From Deinobacterium chartae (GTDB lineage Bacteria; Deinococcota; Deinococci; Deinococcales; Deinococcaceae), in NCBI RefSeq assembly GCF_014202645.1, contig NZ_JACHHG010000014.1, positions 1 to 64,000 on the forward strand: 64,000 nucleotides of DNA, read 5' to 3'. Of the stretch, positions 16,582-25,609 are shown one piece after another. Positions within the stretch are counted from its first letter, which is position 1. The number at the start of each line of letters is the position of its first letter. The notes under the pieces were generated by a model. The model did no database searches, was not told where the DNA came from, and worked only from the letters and a program-made list of their open reading frames with translations. A program made the position numbers and the translations under genes.

Positions 16582-18231
16582 TCAGATGCGAGAGACGGTA
16601 AACGATCCGGCAGGCTTGCCGTACGATCGAACGGCTACGGCTGTATCCCATTCCAGGTGGTCTTGGACTTCGAGCATGTAGCCTTCATCGATCAGCTCGA
16701 TATCGGAGGGAACGGCCAGCAGGCGCGGTCCCCGCGCTCTTGCTCCGGGCCGCTCGAGGCTCAGGCCGGCGAGGTCCCCGGCGGTGCGCGGCAAAATAGC
16801 GGTGCGACCACGCAGGCGGTGACGCGCTCCGTCATACTCGAGGACACCCCAGGGCCGGCCGGTCCACCACAACCCCATCAGTATGGCCAGGACGAGCAGA
16901 GCGGCAAGGGCGAGCAGCAGACCCCAGCGCTCGAGAAAAGTAGGGGGTTGGGTGACGGTCGGAAGAGGCACCGGGGCAACTTGGGCACCGGGAGACGCCT
17001 CGACCTCGAGGGCCAGGGGCTGCGGGAGGTCACGCGGTAGCTCACCGGCATTCTCGAGGGCGAGGCGAACAGTGTCGCCGGGACGCACAGTGGCCGAAGC
17101 GGCCCCATTGACGGTTGCGCTCAGTCCATCCGGCAGGGTGCCGGGGCGCACGGTGATGGCTTCGGTAGCCCAGCGGTTGCCACCGACCGTGTAGTCGAGC
17201 GTTGCCGTCTGGCCAGCGAAGAGCGAAAGGGTGTCGGGCAGCGGAGATTGCGGTTCGAGCGCATAACGGGCCGCCGGATGAAACGCGAGTTCAAGACTGA
17301 CGGCGGCGGGGGTGACCATACTCCCGTCGGGGCCCTGCACGCACAATGTGGCGTGGTAGGTGCCTTCGGGAAGGTTGGCGGCGTTGGCAAGGGTAAAGCG
17401 CAGATCGTTCACGCCGGAACGGATGCGGCCAGGCGTGACGCTCAGCAACGCACCGTGCCGCTCGAGTTCGGGTGCGCGGACAGCAAGTTGTAGCGCGGTT
17501 TCTCCGCCCTGAGTACGGACCTCGAGGGCACGGCTGGGTTCAGGTTCGAGGTGCAGGTTACCGAGGTGCAGGGTCGCAGGGCGCACACTGCTGACCGTAA
17601 GGGCCGGGATGGTGCCGGGGGCCGCGCTCAGGGCCTGGGTCCGGCCAAGCGGGGCGAGGGCAGCGCGGACCTCGGCGGGCACATCGATGCCGAGGGTCAG
17701 GTAATACAGCCAGTCGTGCGGGCCGCGTTGCAACTGATAGATGCGCGTAAAGTCCTGCAGACGCGTTTGGGAGTCGTTGTCGCGCCCGTCCGTGAACAGG
17801 TACAGCAGGGTGGCCGTGCGCTCATCCGGCCGCAATGCCATAACCGTCTGCTTGAGCGTACGGTTGATGTAGGTACGCGTACCGGTAGCACGCAGCGAGC
17901 GCACGTGGGCAAGGTAGCGGTCGAGCTCGCCGGGAAGGGTGAAGCTGCGATCCGAAGTGGGTCCGGCATCGAAGGTAATCAGACGAACCTCGGTACCTTC
18001 GGGCAGGGTCCGGGCAAAGCGCTGCAGTTCACGCTGAACCCGCGGAAAGATATTAGGGCTACCGCCCACACCCACCATAGACTTCGACAGGTCGATGAGA
18101 AAAATAAACCTGTATCGTTCAGGGACTGTCTGGACAACCGCTCGCGCCACGCTGCACTGCTGCGCAAACGAAATACCGGACAGGACGAGTAAAATCGCCG
18201 CTATCAGCCGTTTCACGATCGCACTATACAT
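16582..18231 (-). CDS. Secreted or membrane-anchored VWA domain protein
   Basis: About 549 residues from ATG 18231. It begins with a signal peptide (MYSAIVKRLIAAILLVLSGI, then SFAQ), so this start is preferred over the longer frame, which would bury the signal. The VWA domain follows at about residues 40-210 with MIDAS motif DLSKSM (47-52). The middle consists of beta-sandwich-like repeats. A single membrane helix (WGLLLALAALLVLAILMGLWW, about 435-456) precedes a cytoplasmic tail of about 90 residues. If the topology is right, the VWA domain faces outward and the tail could contact the tubulin-like GTPase encoded 15 bases downstream. It is first in the four-gene operon, divergent from the repeat-protein gene. 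Confidence 0.8.
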   Translation of the reverse strand: MYSAIVKRLIAAILLVLSGISFAQQCSVARAVVQTVPERYRFIFLIDLSKSMVGVGGSPNIFPRVQRELQRFARTLPEGTEVRLITFDAGPTSDRSFTLPGELDRYLAHVRSLRATGTRTYINRTLKQTVMALRPDERTATLLYLFTDGRDNDSQTRLQDFTRIYQLQRGPHDWLYYLTLGIDVPAEVRAALAPLGRTQALSAAPGTIPALTVSSVRPATLHLGNLHLEPEPSRALEVRTQGGETALQLAVRAPELERHGALLSVTPGRIRSGVNDLRFTLANAANLPEGTYHATLCVQGPDGSMVTPAAVSLELAFHPAARYALEPQSPLPDTLSLFAGQTATLDYTVGGNRWATEAITVRPGTLPDGLSATVNGAASATVRPGDTVRLALENAGELPRDLPQPLALEVEASPGAQVAPVPLPTVTQPPTFLERWGLLLALAALLVLAILMGLWWTGRPWGVLEYDGARHRLRGRTAILPRTAGDLAGLSLERPGARARGPRLLAVPSDIELIDEGYMLEVQDHLEWDTAVAVRSYGKPAGSFTVSRI

Positions 18232-18345
18232 TACTTCACAATGAAATCTTGGTAAAGTTGACCTTGACGGGAACCCTAGCCTTCTCATAACAGAAACTTA
18301 TCTCTTAGCTGCGACAATCTGTGACGCACCCCTCTCCTTACTCCT
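18232..18345. promoter_or_regulatory. Divergent promoter region between the two defence operons
   Basis: 114 bases separate the oppositely oriented first genes. On the plus strand TTGACG (18264-18269) with a 16-base spacer to CATAAC (18286-18291) is a possible sigma-70-type promoter. Both half-matches are imperfect. The minus-strand promoter is not obvious. Shared control of both operons is an inference. Confidence 0.35.
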
Positions 18346-21300
18346 ATGACTCACCTTCAACTCGCACTGAACCCCACTACCCCATCCATCACCCTCGAGA
18401 GCCTCGCCCTTACCGGTCAACCCGAAATCCTGTTGGCCTTGGCCCTCAACCCGGCAACCCCCACTGCGCTCGCTGCGCAGCTCGCCAACACCACGCCCGG
18501 CATCCGCCTGGCCCTGGCCCAGACTCGCCCCGAAGCGCAACTGCAACGCAACCTCGCCAAAGGCGGCGTTGCCGCGTGGCAGCGCCTGGCTCTCAACCCA
18601 CATACCCCGGCAGTCCTGCTAGCCGAACTGGCGACCACGTCCGACGCCGCTACCCGCCACGCGGTCGCCCTGCACCCCACCACGCGCCCGGACACCCTAA
18701 ACCAACTTGCCCAGGACGATTTTCCCGACGTTGCTCAAGCGGCACACCTTGCCCTGAGCCTACCTCCCGAGCAACGCGCCACCAACCTGCGCGTCCTGGG
18801 CAGCCTGTTCCTCGAGCAAGCGGCCCTGACCCTCACCGAACGCTACCTGATCGTGCGCAGCAGCAGCCTGCGGATCTACGAACGACACGGCCTCGAACCC
18901 GCGCACCTGCACGGCCAGCACCTGTATCTCCCGCTACCGCAGGGTTCCCTGACTCTCACGCTGGGCAGCACCCCGGCGTTCCTGAGCGACGCCTTTTGTC
19001 ACGCTGCACGGACCCCAGCGCCACTCCCGGCCGCCCGGACCGACCCAGCCAAGTTTCCACCTGAAGCGCTGCAGACCTGGGCCGAGACCGCATCTGCCGC
19101 GGCCCTCGAGGCGCTCACCACCCGCCTGCTCTCCGAAGCGGACACGCCCGAACGCAACGAGCGCCTGCACATCCTCGCCTGCCTGCCGCAGCCTCAGATA
19201 CAGGACACCATCGCCACCCACCCGGCCACCCCCGATACGCTGCTCGTCCGCCTTGCATGGGAAAAGGCCTTCATCGCCTGGCCTAACGCCATTGACACCC
19301 TCGCGGCACGCTGGTTGGGTATCACTCCCGGCCCGTCCCTGGACGACCCTGCCCGTAATGCGCTGCGCTGGGCGCTGCGCCACAGCCTCGAGGCGGACAG
19401 CCCTGTGGCTGCCCTCCCTGTCCGGCTTAAGAGCAACGTACGCCATGCGCTGCTGGGCCAGAGCAGTCTCGCACCCGCCTTCCTGGACGCGCTGGCCCAC
19501 CATACCTCCGACCCCGACGAACTCGTACGAATCGCCGAACACCCACGGCTTGGTGAAGCGACCCGCACGAACCTGACCGACCGGGCCGCTCGCAACAACC
19601 ACACCACCCTGCTTGCAGTCCTGGCACGCCGCACTTCCCCGCCACTTCCCCCCGCCCTCGAGGTGTGGACGGCCCTCGACCAGCGCCGCACCCCGGATCC
19701 ACACCTGCTCGAGGACCCCCTGGCACGCCGCGCCGCTGCCCGGCACCCGAACGTGAGTCCGGAGCTGTTACTCGCCTGGACCACCGATCCCGATCTGCCG
19801 CTGCGCTGCATTCTGGCCGAAAGCACACATGCGCAGGTTCTCACGCGACTGTCGGGCGACCCGGACGCGTCGGTGCGCGCCCGGGTCGCCTGCAACGCGC
19901 ATGCTCCCCAAAGCGTCCTTTACACGCTGGCCACCGAACTCGACGAGAAGGCGCAACTGGGACTCGCCGAAGACCCCGCTACGCCCACAGAAGTCCTGGC
20001 GCGCCTCGCGTCGGCCTCGAATGCGAGTTCAGCGGTGCGGCGTCGGGTAGCGCAGCACCCGACCCTTGACGGCCACGCAGCGACGGAACTGTACCGCAGC
20101 GCGGTTGCGCAGCAGGATTTCGACACGCTGCGCGTCCTCGCCAGGCACCCGGCGCTGACCCATGAAAACCTCGTAGCGCTAGCCCAGATAGCAGACACCG
20201 AGGTGGTGCTAAGCGTGGCACGTCACCCGCACTGCTCACCGACCCTGCTCGAACGACTGGCAACCAACGCACCTCCGGTGCGCGCGGTGGTCGCCGCACG
20301 TGCGAGCACCCCAAACGTCCTGACCGCGCTGGCCCAAGATCCGTCGCTGCGCGTACGCACGGCCCTCTTGGACAACCCGGTTCTGCAAGAACCCGCCGGA
20401 CACGCTGCCCTGGAACGATTAGCAGCGGACGAGAACCCCTCGCTGCGCGACCGCGCCCGTGTCATCGCCGCTACCGTAGCGGCACAGCGCTCGCTCGAGG
20501 TGACCCTCGAGGACCAGCGGCCTGAAAGCGGCCTCGCTTCTCCTTCTTCCGAGAAGCATCCCGATGGCTCGGTGGTATCGGCGGAGTTAAAGGACAATAC
20601 AACCAATCAGAAGACCAGAGAAGTATTTCAGATTATCCCTACGGAAATATTCTATGATCACAAAAATAAAAAGATGGTCGTTAAATCTATTGTAGAAGAT
20701 GAATATGGGGAAGAAATCATACTAGAACAGACATTCGATTTACCAAGCGAATTGAGAAAAGCTCTTGGAGAGCACGACGATAAGGGGCAGGAGGCCCATC
20801 AAGGCGAGGTCAAGCAGGCTGATCCTGGCGGCGCTGCCATAGATTTAGGGACACCTGTTGGTAATCAAGACAGAGACCCTGCAGGCGAGTCAACCGGAGA
20901 TGCAACCGCCCCCAATAGGAGCGGTACAAGAGAAAACCCTCTTGAGGCTCCGAACAACACCAAGACATCCAGAACAACCGCAGCCCACCTCCCCCCAAGC
21001 ACCCCGGACCCAACCGTCACCGTCACCCGCCTCGAGGCAGGCGAGGACGGCCACAGCATCTTAGCCGTCCTCGAGAGTGCGGCTACACATGAACTGCTGG
21101 CGCGTTGCGTGAGTACCGATGGCCTCGAGGCCCTGCGCGCCTACCCTGCTCCAGACACGGGACCGCTGCGCCTCGAGGCGGGTCGCCCGTTGCTGCTGCT
21201 GTTCGCCCACCCACAGGCAGGCGAAGCCGCCTGGACCCTTCAGGTGTTCACACTGACCCCCGCTGTGCACGTTGAGTTGTCTCCTGCAGCGGTTAAGACA

Positions 21301-21621
21301 GACGACGCGGCGACAGAGATTGCCGCCGCGCACACGGTGGATGCCTGGCCGCCGCCTGGCTGGCCCACTGCCTGGCCTCGTCCCGAGAACCCCGCACACA
21401 CCGAACTGCTCCGCTGGGCACTCGCACAATCCCGTTTCAGCGACGCCGACCTGTTTGCCGAGGGCACCCGACTGCAACTGGGACGCGTAGGCTTCAAGCA
21501 GGCCCGCAACCTGCTGGAACACTACAACCTCACCCACGACCTGCAGTTCGAGTACGACACCACCACTTCCCCCCCACAGTACCGCAGGATCACAGCCCCT
21601 GCTGACCGGAGAAACGCATGA
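18346..21621 (+). CDS. Helical-repeat (LRV/HEAT-like) protein of the defence island
   Basis: 1091 residues. Most of residues 1-730 is built of about 24-26-residue repeats of the type LALNPATPTALAAQLA and VARHPHCSPTLLERLA, resembling leucine-rich-repeat-variant or HEAT-like solenoids used for protein or nucleic-acid binding. Residues about 745-870 are a different, charged stretch encoded by conspicuously AT-rich DNA (20588-20960; EIFYDHKNKKMVVKSIVEDE is typical). The C-terminal about 220 residues form a separate domain ending LLEHYNLTHDLQFEYDTTTS. Its stop overlaps the start of the BrxD-like gene (ATGA at 21618-21621), so the pair is translationally coupled. The likely role is scaffold or sensor; this is inferred from the repeats. 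Confidence 0.75.
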   Translation: MTHLQLALNPTTPSITLESLALTGQPEILLALALNPATPTALAAQLANTTPGIRLALAQTRPEAQLQRNLAKGGVAAWQRLALNPHTPAVLLAELATTSDAATRHAVALHPTTRPDTLNQLAQDDFPDVAQAAHLALSLPPEQRATNLRVLGSLFLEQAALTLTERYLIVRSSSLRIYERHGLEPAHLHGQHLYLPLPQGSLTLTLGSTPAFLSDAFCHAARTPAPLPAARTDPAKFPPEALQTWAETASAAALEALTTRLLSEADTPERNERLHILACLPQPQIQDTIATHPATPDTLLVRLAWEKAFIAWPNAIDTLAARWLGITPGPSLDDPARNALRWALRHSLEADSPVAALPVRLKSNVRHALLGQSSLAPAFLDALAHHTSDPDELVRIAEHPRLGEATRTNLTDRAARNNHTTLLAVLARRTSPPLPPALEVWTALDQRRTPDPHLLEDPLARRAAARHPNVSPELLLAWTTDPDLPLRCILAESTHAQVLTRLSGDPDASVRARVACNAHAPQSVLYTLATELDEKAQLGLAEDPATPTEVLARLASASNASSAVRRRVAQHPTLDGHAATELYRSAVAQQDFDTLRVLARHPALTHENLVALAQIADTEVVLSVARHPHCSPTLLERLATNAPPVRAVVAARASTPNVLTALAQDPSLRVRTALLDNPVLQEPAGHAALERLAADENPSLRDRARVIAATVAAQRSLEVTLEDQRPESGLASPSSEKHPDGSVVSAELKDNTTNQKTREVFQIIPTEIFYDHKNKKMVVKSIVEDEYGEEIILEQTFDLPSELRKALGEHDDKGQEAHQGEVKQADPGGAAIDLGTPVGNQDRDPAGESTGDATAPNRSGTRENPLEAPNNTKTSRTTAAHLPPSTPDPTVTVTRLEAGEDGHSILAVLESAATHELLARCVSTDGLEALRAYPAPDTGPLRLEAGRPLLLLFAHPQAGEAAWTLQVFTLTPAVHVELSPAAVKTDDAATEIAAAHTVDAWPPPGWPTAWPRPENPAHTELLRWALAQSRFSDADLFAEGTRLQLGRVGFKQARNLLEHYNLTHDLQFEYDTTTSPPQYRRITAPADRRNA

Positions 21622-23018
21622 GCATGCCTGCCCCAGATCACGCCCGTCGCATTCTCAACGCACTGAGCAGCGGCACCGTTCCTGAAGACGCCTACGACCT
21701 GCTGGCAATTGGCAACGACCACGCCTACCGTCAACTGCTCGAGGACCTTGCAGCGGTCGAGCAGGGACAGGCCCGGTTACGTGGTGTTCGCGCCGCGTAC
21801 GGTGCTGGAAAGTCCTTCCTGCTGGGACGCATAGCGCACGCAGCACTGCGGCGGGGACTGCTGGTCAGCCGGGTATCCCTCAATCGCTCGGGCCCGACCC
21901 TGGCGCGTTTCGAAACCGTGTATCACCGGGCGCTACACCAGTTGCAGGTACGCGGTGTGCGCGGAGGGGCGCTCACCTGGCTGCTCGACCGCTGGCTGGA
22001 CGAGGCTGAAACCCGCGCAATCGAGCTGGACGAAACGGATGAGAACGATCCGGCTGCACTGCAAGCCGCGGTGGCTCGGCGCACCCGTGACCTGCTGGGC
22101 GAACTCGCCCTCAACCACCCGGGGTTTGCCAACGCGGTCGCGGCGTACTACCAGGCCCACCTGGAAAACCAGTACGACCGCAAGCTGCGCATCGCCGCGT
22201 GGCTGTCCGCCGACCCGAACGTGTCACTCCACGGCACCGGTGGCATGGTCGGTCACATCGGGCGGGACGCCGCGCTGCCCTTCTTGCAGGCAGTGGCCCG
22301 CATGGCCCGCCAGGTGGGCCTGGGTGGGATGCTGCTCGTGCTGGACGAACTCGACGAGATGCGTTTCGCGCGCCGCGACGTGCGGGCACTGGGCTGGTCA
22401 CGGTTGCGCGATCTCACCGACCTCGCAGCGGGAGGTGCAGAGCACCTGCTTATTCTGCTGGCCGGAACACCACAGGTGTACGACGAGGGCTTCAGCGAAC
22501 TGCCCCCGCTGCACCAGCGCTTTGACGACCCGAGCCTGCACAGCCCGTACCCGAACCCGGCGGGACCACAACTGCTCCTGCTTCCTCCAACCGAGACAGA
22601 TGCGGTGCAGCTCACGCTGCGCTTGCGCGGGTTGTGGGAGCGAGCGAACCACGAGAATCACCGCCTCGAGGATGCCCAGGTCCACACCCTCGTACGCCGC
22701 TGGTTCGCCGCCGGTACGCCCACGCTGCGCACGCTGGTCCGCGACGCGGTAGGAGTGCTCGACCGCATGGCGGCGTATCCGGACTTCGACCCGCTGGAAC
22801 AGGTGCTGTCCTCCGACGGACCCGCGCGCTCCTCTTCGGCTCTACAGGAGCACTTTGCGGATTCTGAAGAGGAGCGCTTCGAGGACCCCGAAATCGACCT
22901 GACTCCCGCGCTGGAAACGCTCCCCGCCCGCGGCCCTGCACGTATCTCACCTGCTCCGGAAAATTCCCTCGAGGACGACGGTGACTCGTTTGACCCGGTG
23001 GGCATCCAGTTGGACTGA
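21618..23018 (+). CDS. BrxD-like ATP-binding protein (DUF2791 P-loop ATPase)
   Basis: 466 residues. The N-terminal P-loop domain has GVRAAYGAGKSFLLGRIAH, with Walker A at about 59-67, then the family-typical VSRVSLNRSGPTLARFETVY and YHRALHQLQ. Walker B is GGMLLVLDELDEM at about residues 233-245, and AEHLLILLAGTPQVYDEGF is a sensor region. This order matches BrxD/BrxC-type ATPases of BREX and Pgl systems. The C-terminal tail is acidic and disordered. It forms an operon with the repeat protein upstream. Known BrxD proteins act with PglZ or BrxHI, neither of which is encoded here, so the partners must differ. Confidence 0.8.
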   Translation: MSMPAPDHARRILNALSSGTVPEDAYDLLAIGNDHAYRQLLEDLAAVEQGQARLRGVRAAYGAGKSFLLGRIAHAALRRGLLVSRVSLNRSGPTLARFETVYHRALHQLQVRGVRGGALTWLLDRWLDEAETRAIELDETDENDPAALQAAVARRTRDLLGELALNHPGFANAVAAYYQAHLENQYDRKLRIAAWLSADPNVSLHGTGGMVGHIGRDAALPFLQAVARMARQVGLGGMLLVLDELDEMRFARRDVRALGWSRLRDLTDLAAGGAEHLLILLAGTPQVYDEGFSELPPLHQRFDDPSLHSPYPNPAGPQLLLLPPTETDAVQLTLRLRGLWERANHENHRLEDAQVHTLVRRWFAAGTPTLRTLVRDAVGVLDRMAAYPDFDPLEQVLSSDGPARSSSALQEHFADSEEERFEDPEIDLTPALETLPARGPARISPAPENSLEDDGDSFDPVGIQLD

Positions 23019-23037
23019 AAACGGAGCGTGGCCTGTG

Positions 23038-23063
23038 CAGCCGGAGCAGTTACACTCCGGCTG
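23038..23063. terminator. Hairpin between convergent genes
   Basis: 9-bp stem cagccggag / ctccggctg with an 8-base loop, between the BrxD-like gene (stop 23018) and the convergent helicase gene (stop at 23050). Confidence 0.5.
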
Positions 23064-25458
23064 CGCGGGCCGAGGCAGCCTGTACCGCGCGCGAACGCGG
23101 TAGCAGCGAGGTGGCCGTTCCCAGGGCGTATACCGACAGGTAGTGCAGCGGGCGCGACACGGCCACGTAGAGCAGGCGGCCGTCGTACTCCCGGCTCGCA
23201 TCGTACGCGCGCTCACTCGCGTTGAGCACGATCACCGCCTCGAACTCCAGCCCCTTGGACGCACTGACGGGCAACACTGTAACGCCCCGGGTATCGCCTT
23301 CGGGCCGTGAGGCATCCACCCGGCGAGCGCCCACGCCGCGAGCGTTCAGGCGCCGCAGGGCCGTGTCGCTCTCGCTGTCGTCCCGGGCGATCACTGCAAT
23401 GGTTGTAAAGCCTGCCTCCCGCAGGCGCCCGATGTCCTGCGCCACTGCGTCGTACAACTCGCGCTCGCCCTGCATCTCCCGCACGGTCGGCACCGGCCCC
23501 AAGCGGTCGGTGGGCTCAGCAAGAATGGCGCGCGTTTTCAGGGTGCGGCGCAGCACCGTATTTGCAAAGGTCACGATCTCACGCGTGGAACGGTATGTGC
23601 GGCGCACCTCGCGCAACTCGTAGCTGTCCTTGAAAATTTTGTTCACATCATGCCACGACTGCAAACCCCGGTACGCGTGAATGCCCTGGGCGAGGTCGCC
23701 GAGCAGCGTCAGGGACTGCGTGGGGCAGTGCAGCTTCAGGATGAACATCTGTAGCGGCGAAAAGTCCTGTGCTTCGTCCACCACGATGTGCTGAAAAGCC
23801 TCGCGCTTGCCCTGCGATAGCAGGTGCAGGTAGAAAATAGCCGGGATGTCCTCGAGGTCCACCTCGAGCGGACGCTGCGCAGGCCGATCCACGAGCAGCT
23901 GAATCTCCTCGTCGCTGAACGAGCTGTCTGCCACCGTGCGCAGCGACGCCTCGTCGCGAATCAGTGCGTAGTAGTCACCGATAGGGTCAATGGACGGCCA
24001 CGCCACCTCGAGGAACGCTTCGAGCTGCGTGCGCAACTGCTTGCCAACCTCGGATCCCAGAATGTTCAACGTGGTGCCAGCGTGTTCGCGCAGCAGCGCA
24101 TCCGTGCGCTCGAGCAGTGCTGCCGCCAGTTGCGACTGCCGGCGACGCAGCGGGAGGTTGCCCACGTTCATGTTCACCTCGGTGTGTGCGCTGCGCAACT
24201 CGGCCTGCGACAGGGTCAACTGCAACTGCACAGGCCCGCGCTCGACGCGTAAGGTCAAACCTTCCGCGGGCGCCTGGAAAGCCCGCACTCGCAACTGCAA
24301 GAAGCGGTCGAGCAGACGCTGCATGCGCGGTGTGCCACGCATCCGGGCTCGCAGCCATGCCCGGTCCTGCTGTTCGCGGGTGGAGCGATGATCAAGCAGG
24401 GTCGGCAGCGTGCCTTCGACCACCCGCAGCGGTCCGCTGTGCGCCGAACGGATGGTATCGAGCGCCCAGTCGTCAAAGGTTGTCTGGCGCACGCCGCGCA
24501 CACCCAAGTCGGGGAGCAGGTCCCGGACATACTGCAAAAACAGCCGATTCGGGCCGAAGATGATGGTCTGCGCCGGGTCGAGCGCGGACTCGTGGCCCGG
24601 GTAGAACAGGTAGGCGAGGCGGTGGTAGGCGATCGTTGTCTTGCCCGATCCGGCCACGCCGTTAATAACCAGTGTCCGGTCATGGGGCATGCGGATCAGG
24701 TCGTTCTGCTCGCTCTCGATCAGCGCGATGATCTCTTGCAGGCGCCGCCCCTGCTGGCGCGCAAAGTCGGCCTCGAGGCCGGGCAGGCCCGCGCGCGCTG
24801 CGGGGCGCCGCGTCTCCGAGGCGAGGGGAGCCCGGTCGCGCGCCGGGGGGGCTGCAGCCTTGCCCGGCACGGTTGGTATGACCGGTTCAGCCGACTTGGT
24901 TACCGGAAGGGGCGGCACGTCCGGTTTCGCCTCCGGCTTGGTCGGAGCGGTCATCGGTGGGGCCACGTTCGGTTGAGCCAGGCCCGTCGGGGCGTCCTGT
25001 GGCTTTTGCTGCGAGCGCGGCGATGCGAACACGTCGTGGATACGGACGAGTTCACCCGCGTCCACCAACAACTGCCGTTTGAGGTTCACCTCAGCATATT
25101 GCGTACTGTCCTTGACCCGGTAGGGGTGCTTACCGGGCTGAGAGACGTAATACAGCGTGGCGACCGGCGCACGCCAGTCGGTCACCGTGAAATCTCCCAG
25201 GCTTAGCGGGCGCTTGCCCAGGTACAGCGTACGTGGCTTGCCGTTTACCTGAACGTCCAGACGACCGAAATAGGGGTTGTCACGGCTCTCAATGAGAGCG
25301 GCACGTTCGGCCTCGAGCAACTGGCCGATGAATTTCTCGGCGTACGGGTCAGCCCCCTGGGCTTGCACAGGCTGTCCAAGGCGAGCGTCAATGGCGCGCA
25401 GCGTGTTGTGTAACCGAGTTGCTTCCTGCGGGGCTTCGGGGTGGTTCAGCTGGGTCAT
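23050..25458 (-). CDS. HelD/UvrD-like superfamily 1 helicase
   Basis: 802 residues. The N-terminal about 250 residues contain HelD-like features (AERAALIESRDNPYFGRLDV, then a Pro-rich linker around 150-210). The ATPase core follows: Walker A NGVAGSGKTTIAYHRLAYLF, GPNRLFLQYVRDLLPDLG, motif II HIVVDEAQDFSPLQ, motif III LTLLGDLAQGIHAYRG, and C-terminal motifs VLPVSASKGLEFEAVIVLN and LLYVAVSRPLHYLSV. This pattern is HelD (helicase IV-like), whose characterised Gram-positive members eject RNA polymerase from DNA rather than unwind duplexes. It lies between the BrxD-like gene and the nuclease-AAA pair with its own minus-strand promoter, so membership in the system is possible but unproven. Confidence 0.82.
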   Translation of the reverse strand: MTQLNHPEAPQEATRLHNTLRAIDARLGQPVQAQGADPYAEKFIGQLLEAERAALIESRDNPYFGRLDVQVNGKPRTLYLGKRPLSLGDFTVTDWRAPVATLYYVSQPGKHPYRVKDSTQYAEVNLKRQLLVDAGELVRIHDVFASPRSQQKPQDAPTGLAQPNVAPPMTAPTKPEAKPDVPPLPVTKSAEPVIPTVPGKAAAPPARDRAPLASETRRPAARAGLPGLEADFARQQGRRLQEIIALIESEQNDLIRMPHDRTLVINGVAGSGKTTIAYHRLAYLFYPGHESALDPAQTIIFGPNRLFLQYVRDLLPDLGVRGVRQTTFDDWALDTIRSAHSGPLRVVEGTLPTLLDHRSTREQQDRAWLRARMRGTPRMQRLLDRFLQLRVRAFQAPAEGLTLRVERGPVQLQLTLSQAELRSAHTEVNMNVGNLPLRRRQSQLAAALLERTDALLREHAGTTLNILGSEVGKQLRTQLEAFLEVAWPSIDPIGDYYALIRDEASLRTVADSSFSDEEIQLLVDRPAQRPLEVDLEDIPAIFYLHLLSQGKREAFQHIVVDEAQDFSPLQMFILKLHCPTQSLTLLGDLAQGIHAYRGLQSWHDVNKIFKDSYELREVRRTYRSTREIVTFANTVLRRTLKTRAILAEPTDRLGPVPTVREMQGERELYDAVAQDIGRLREAGFTTIAVIARDDSESDTALRRLNARGVGARRVDASRPEGDTRGVTVLPVSASKGLEFEAVIVLNASERAYDASREYDGRLLYVAVSRPLHYLSVYALGTATSLLPRSRAVQAASARAAGV

Positions 25459-25609
25459 GGCGTCCTCGGATCAAACATGTGAGTTTCTTCACCGATCTTA
25501 ACCGAGACGGTTCCAGGCTCTCGGTCAGTGGCCCCTTGACGATGCTATGCAAGCGCGACAGCGGTTGTCGCGCCCCCTGCTTACGCTGCTAACAACGAAA
25601 GGAGCACCC

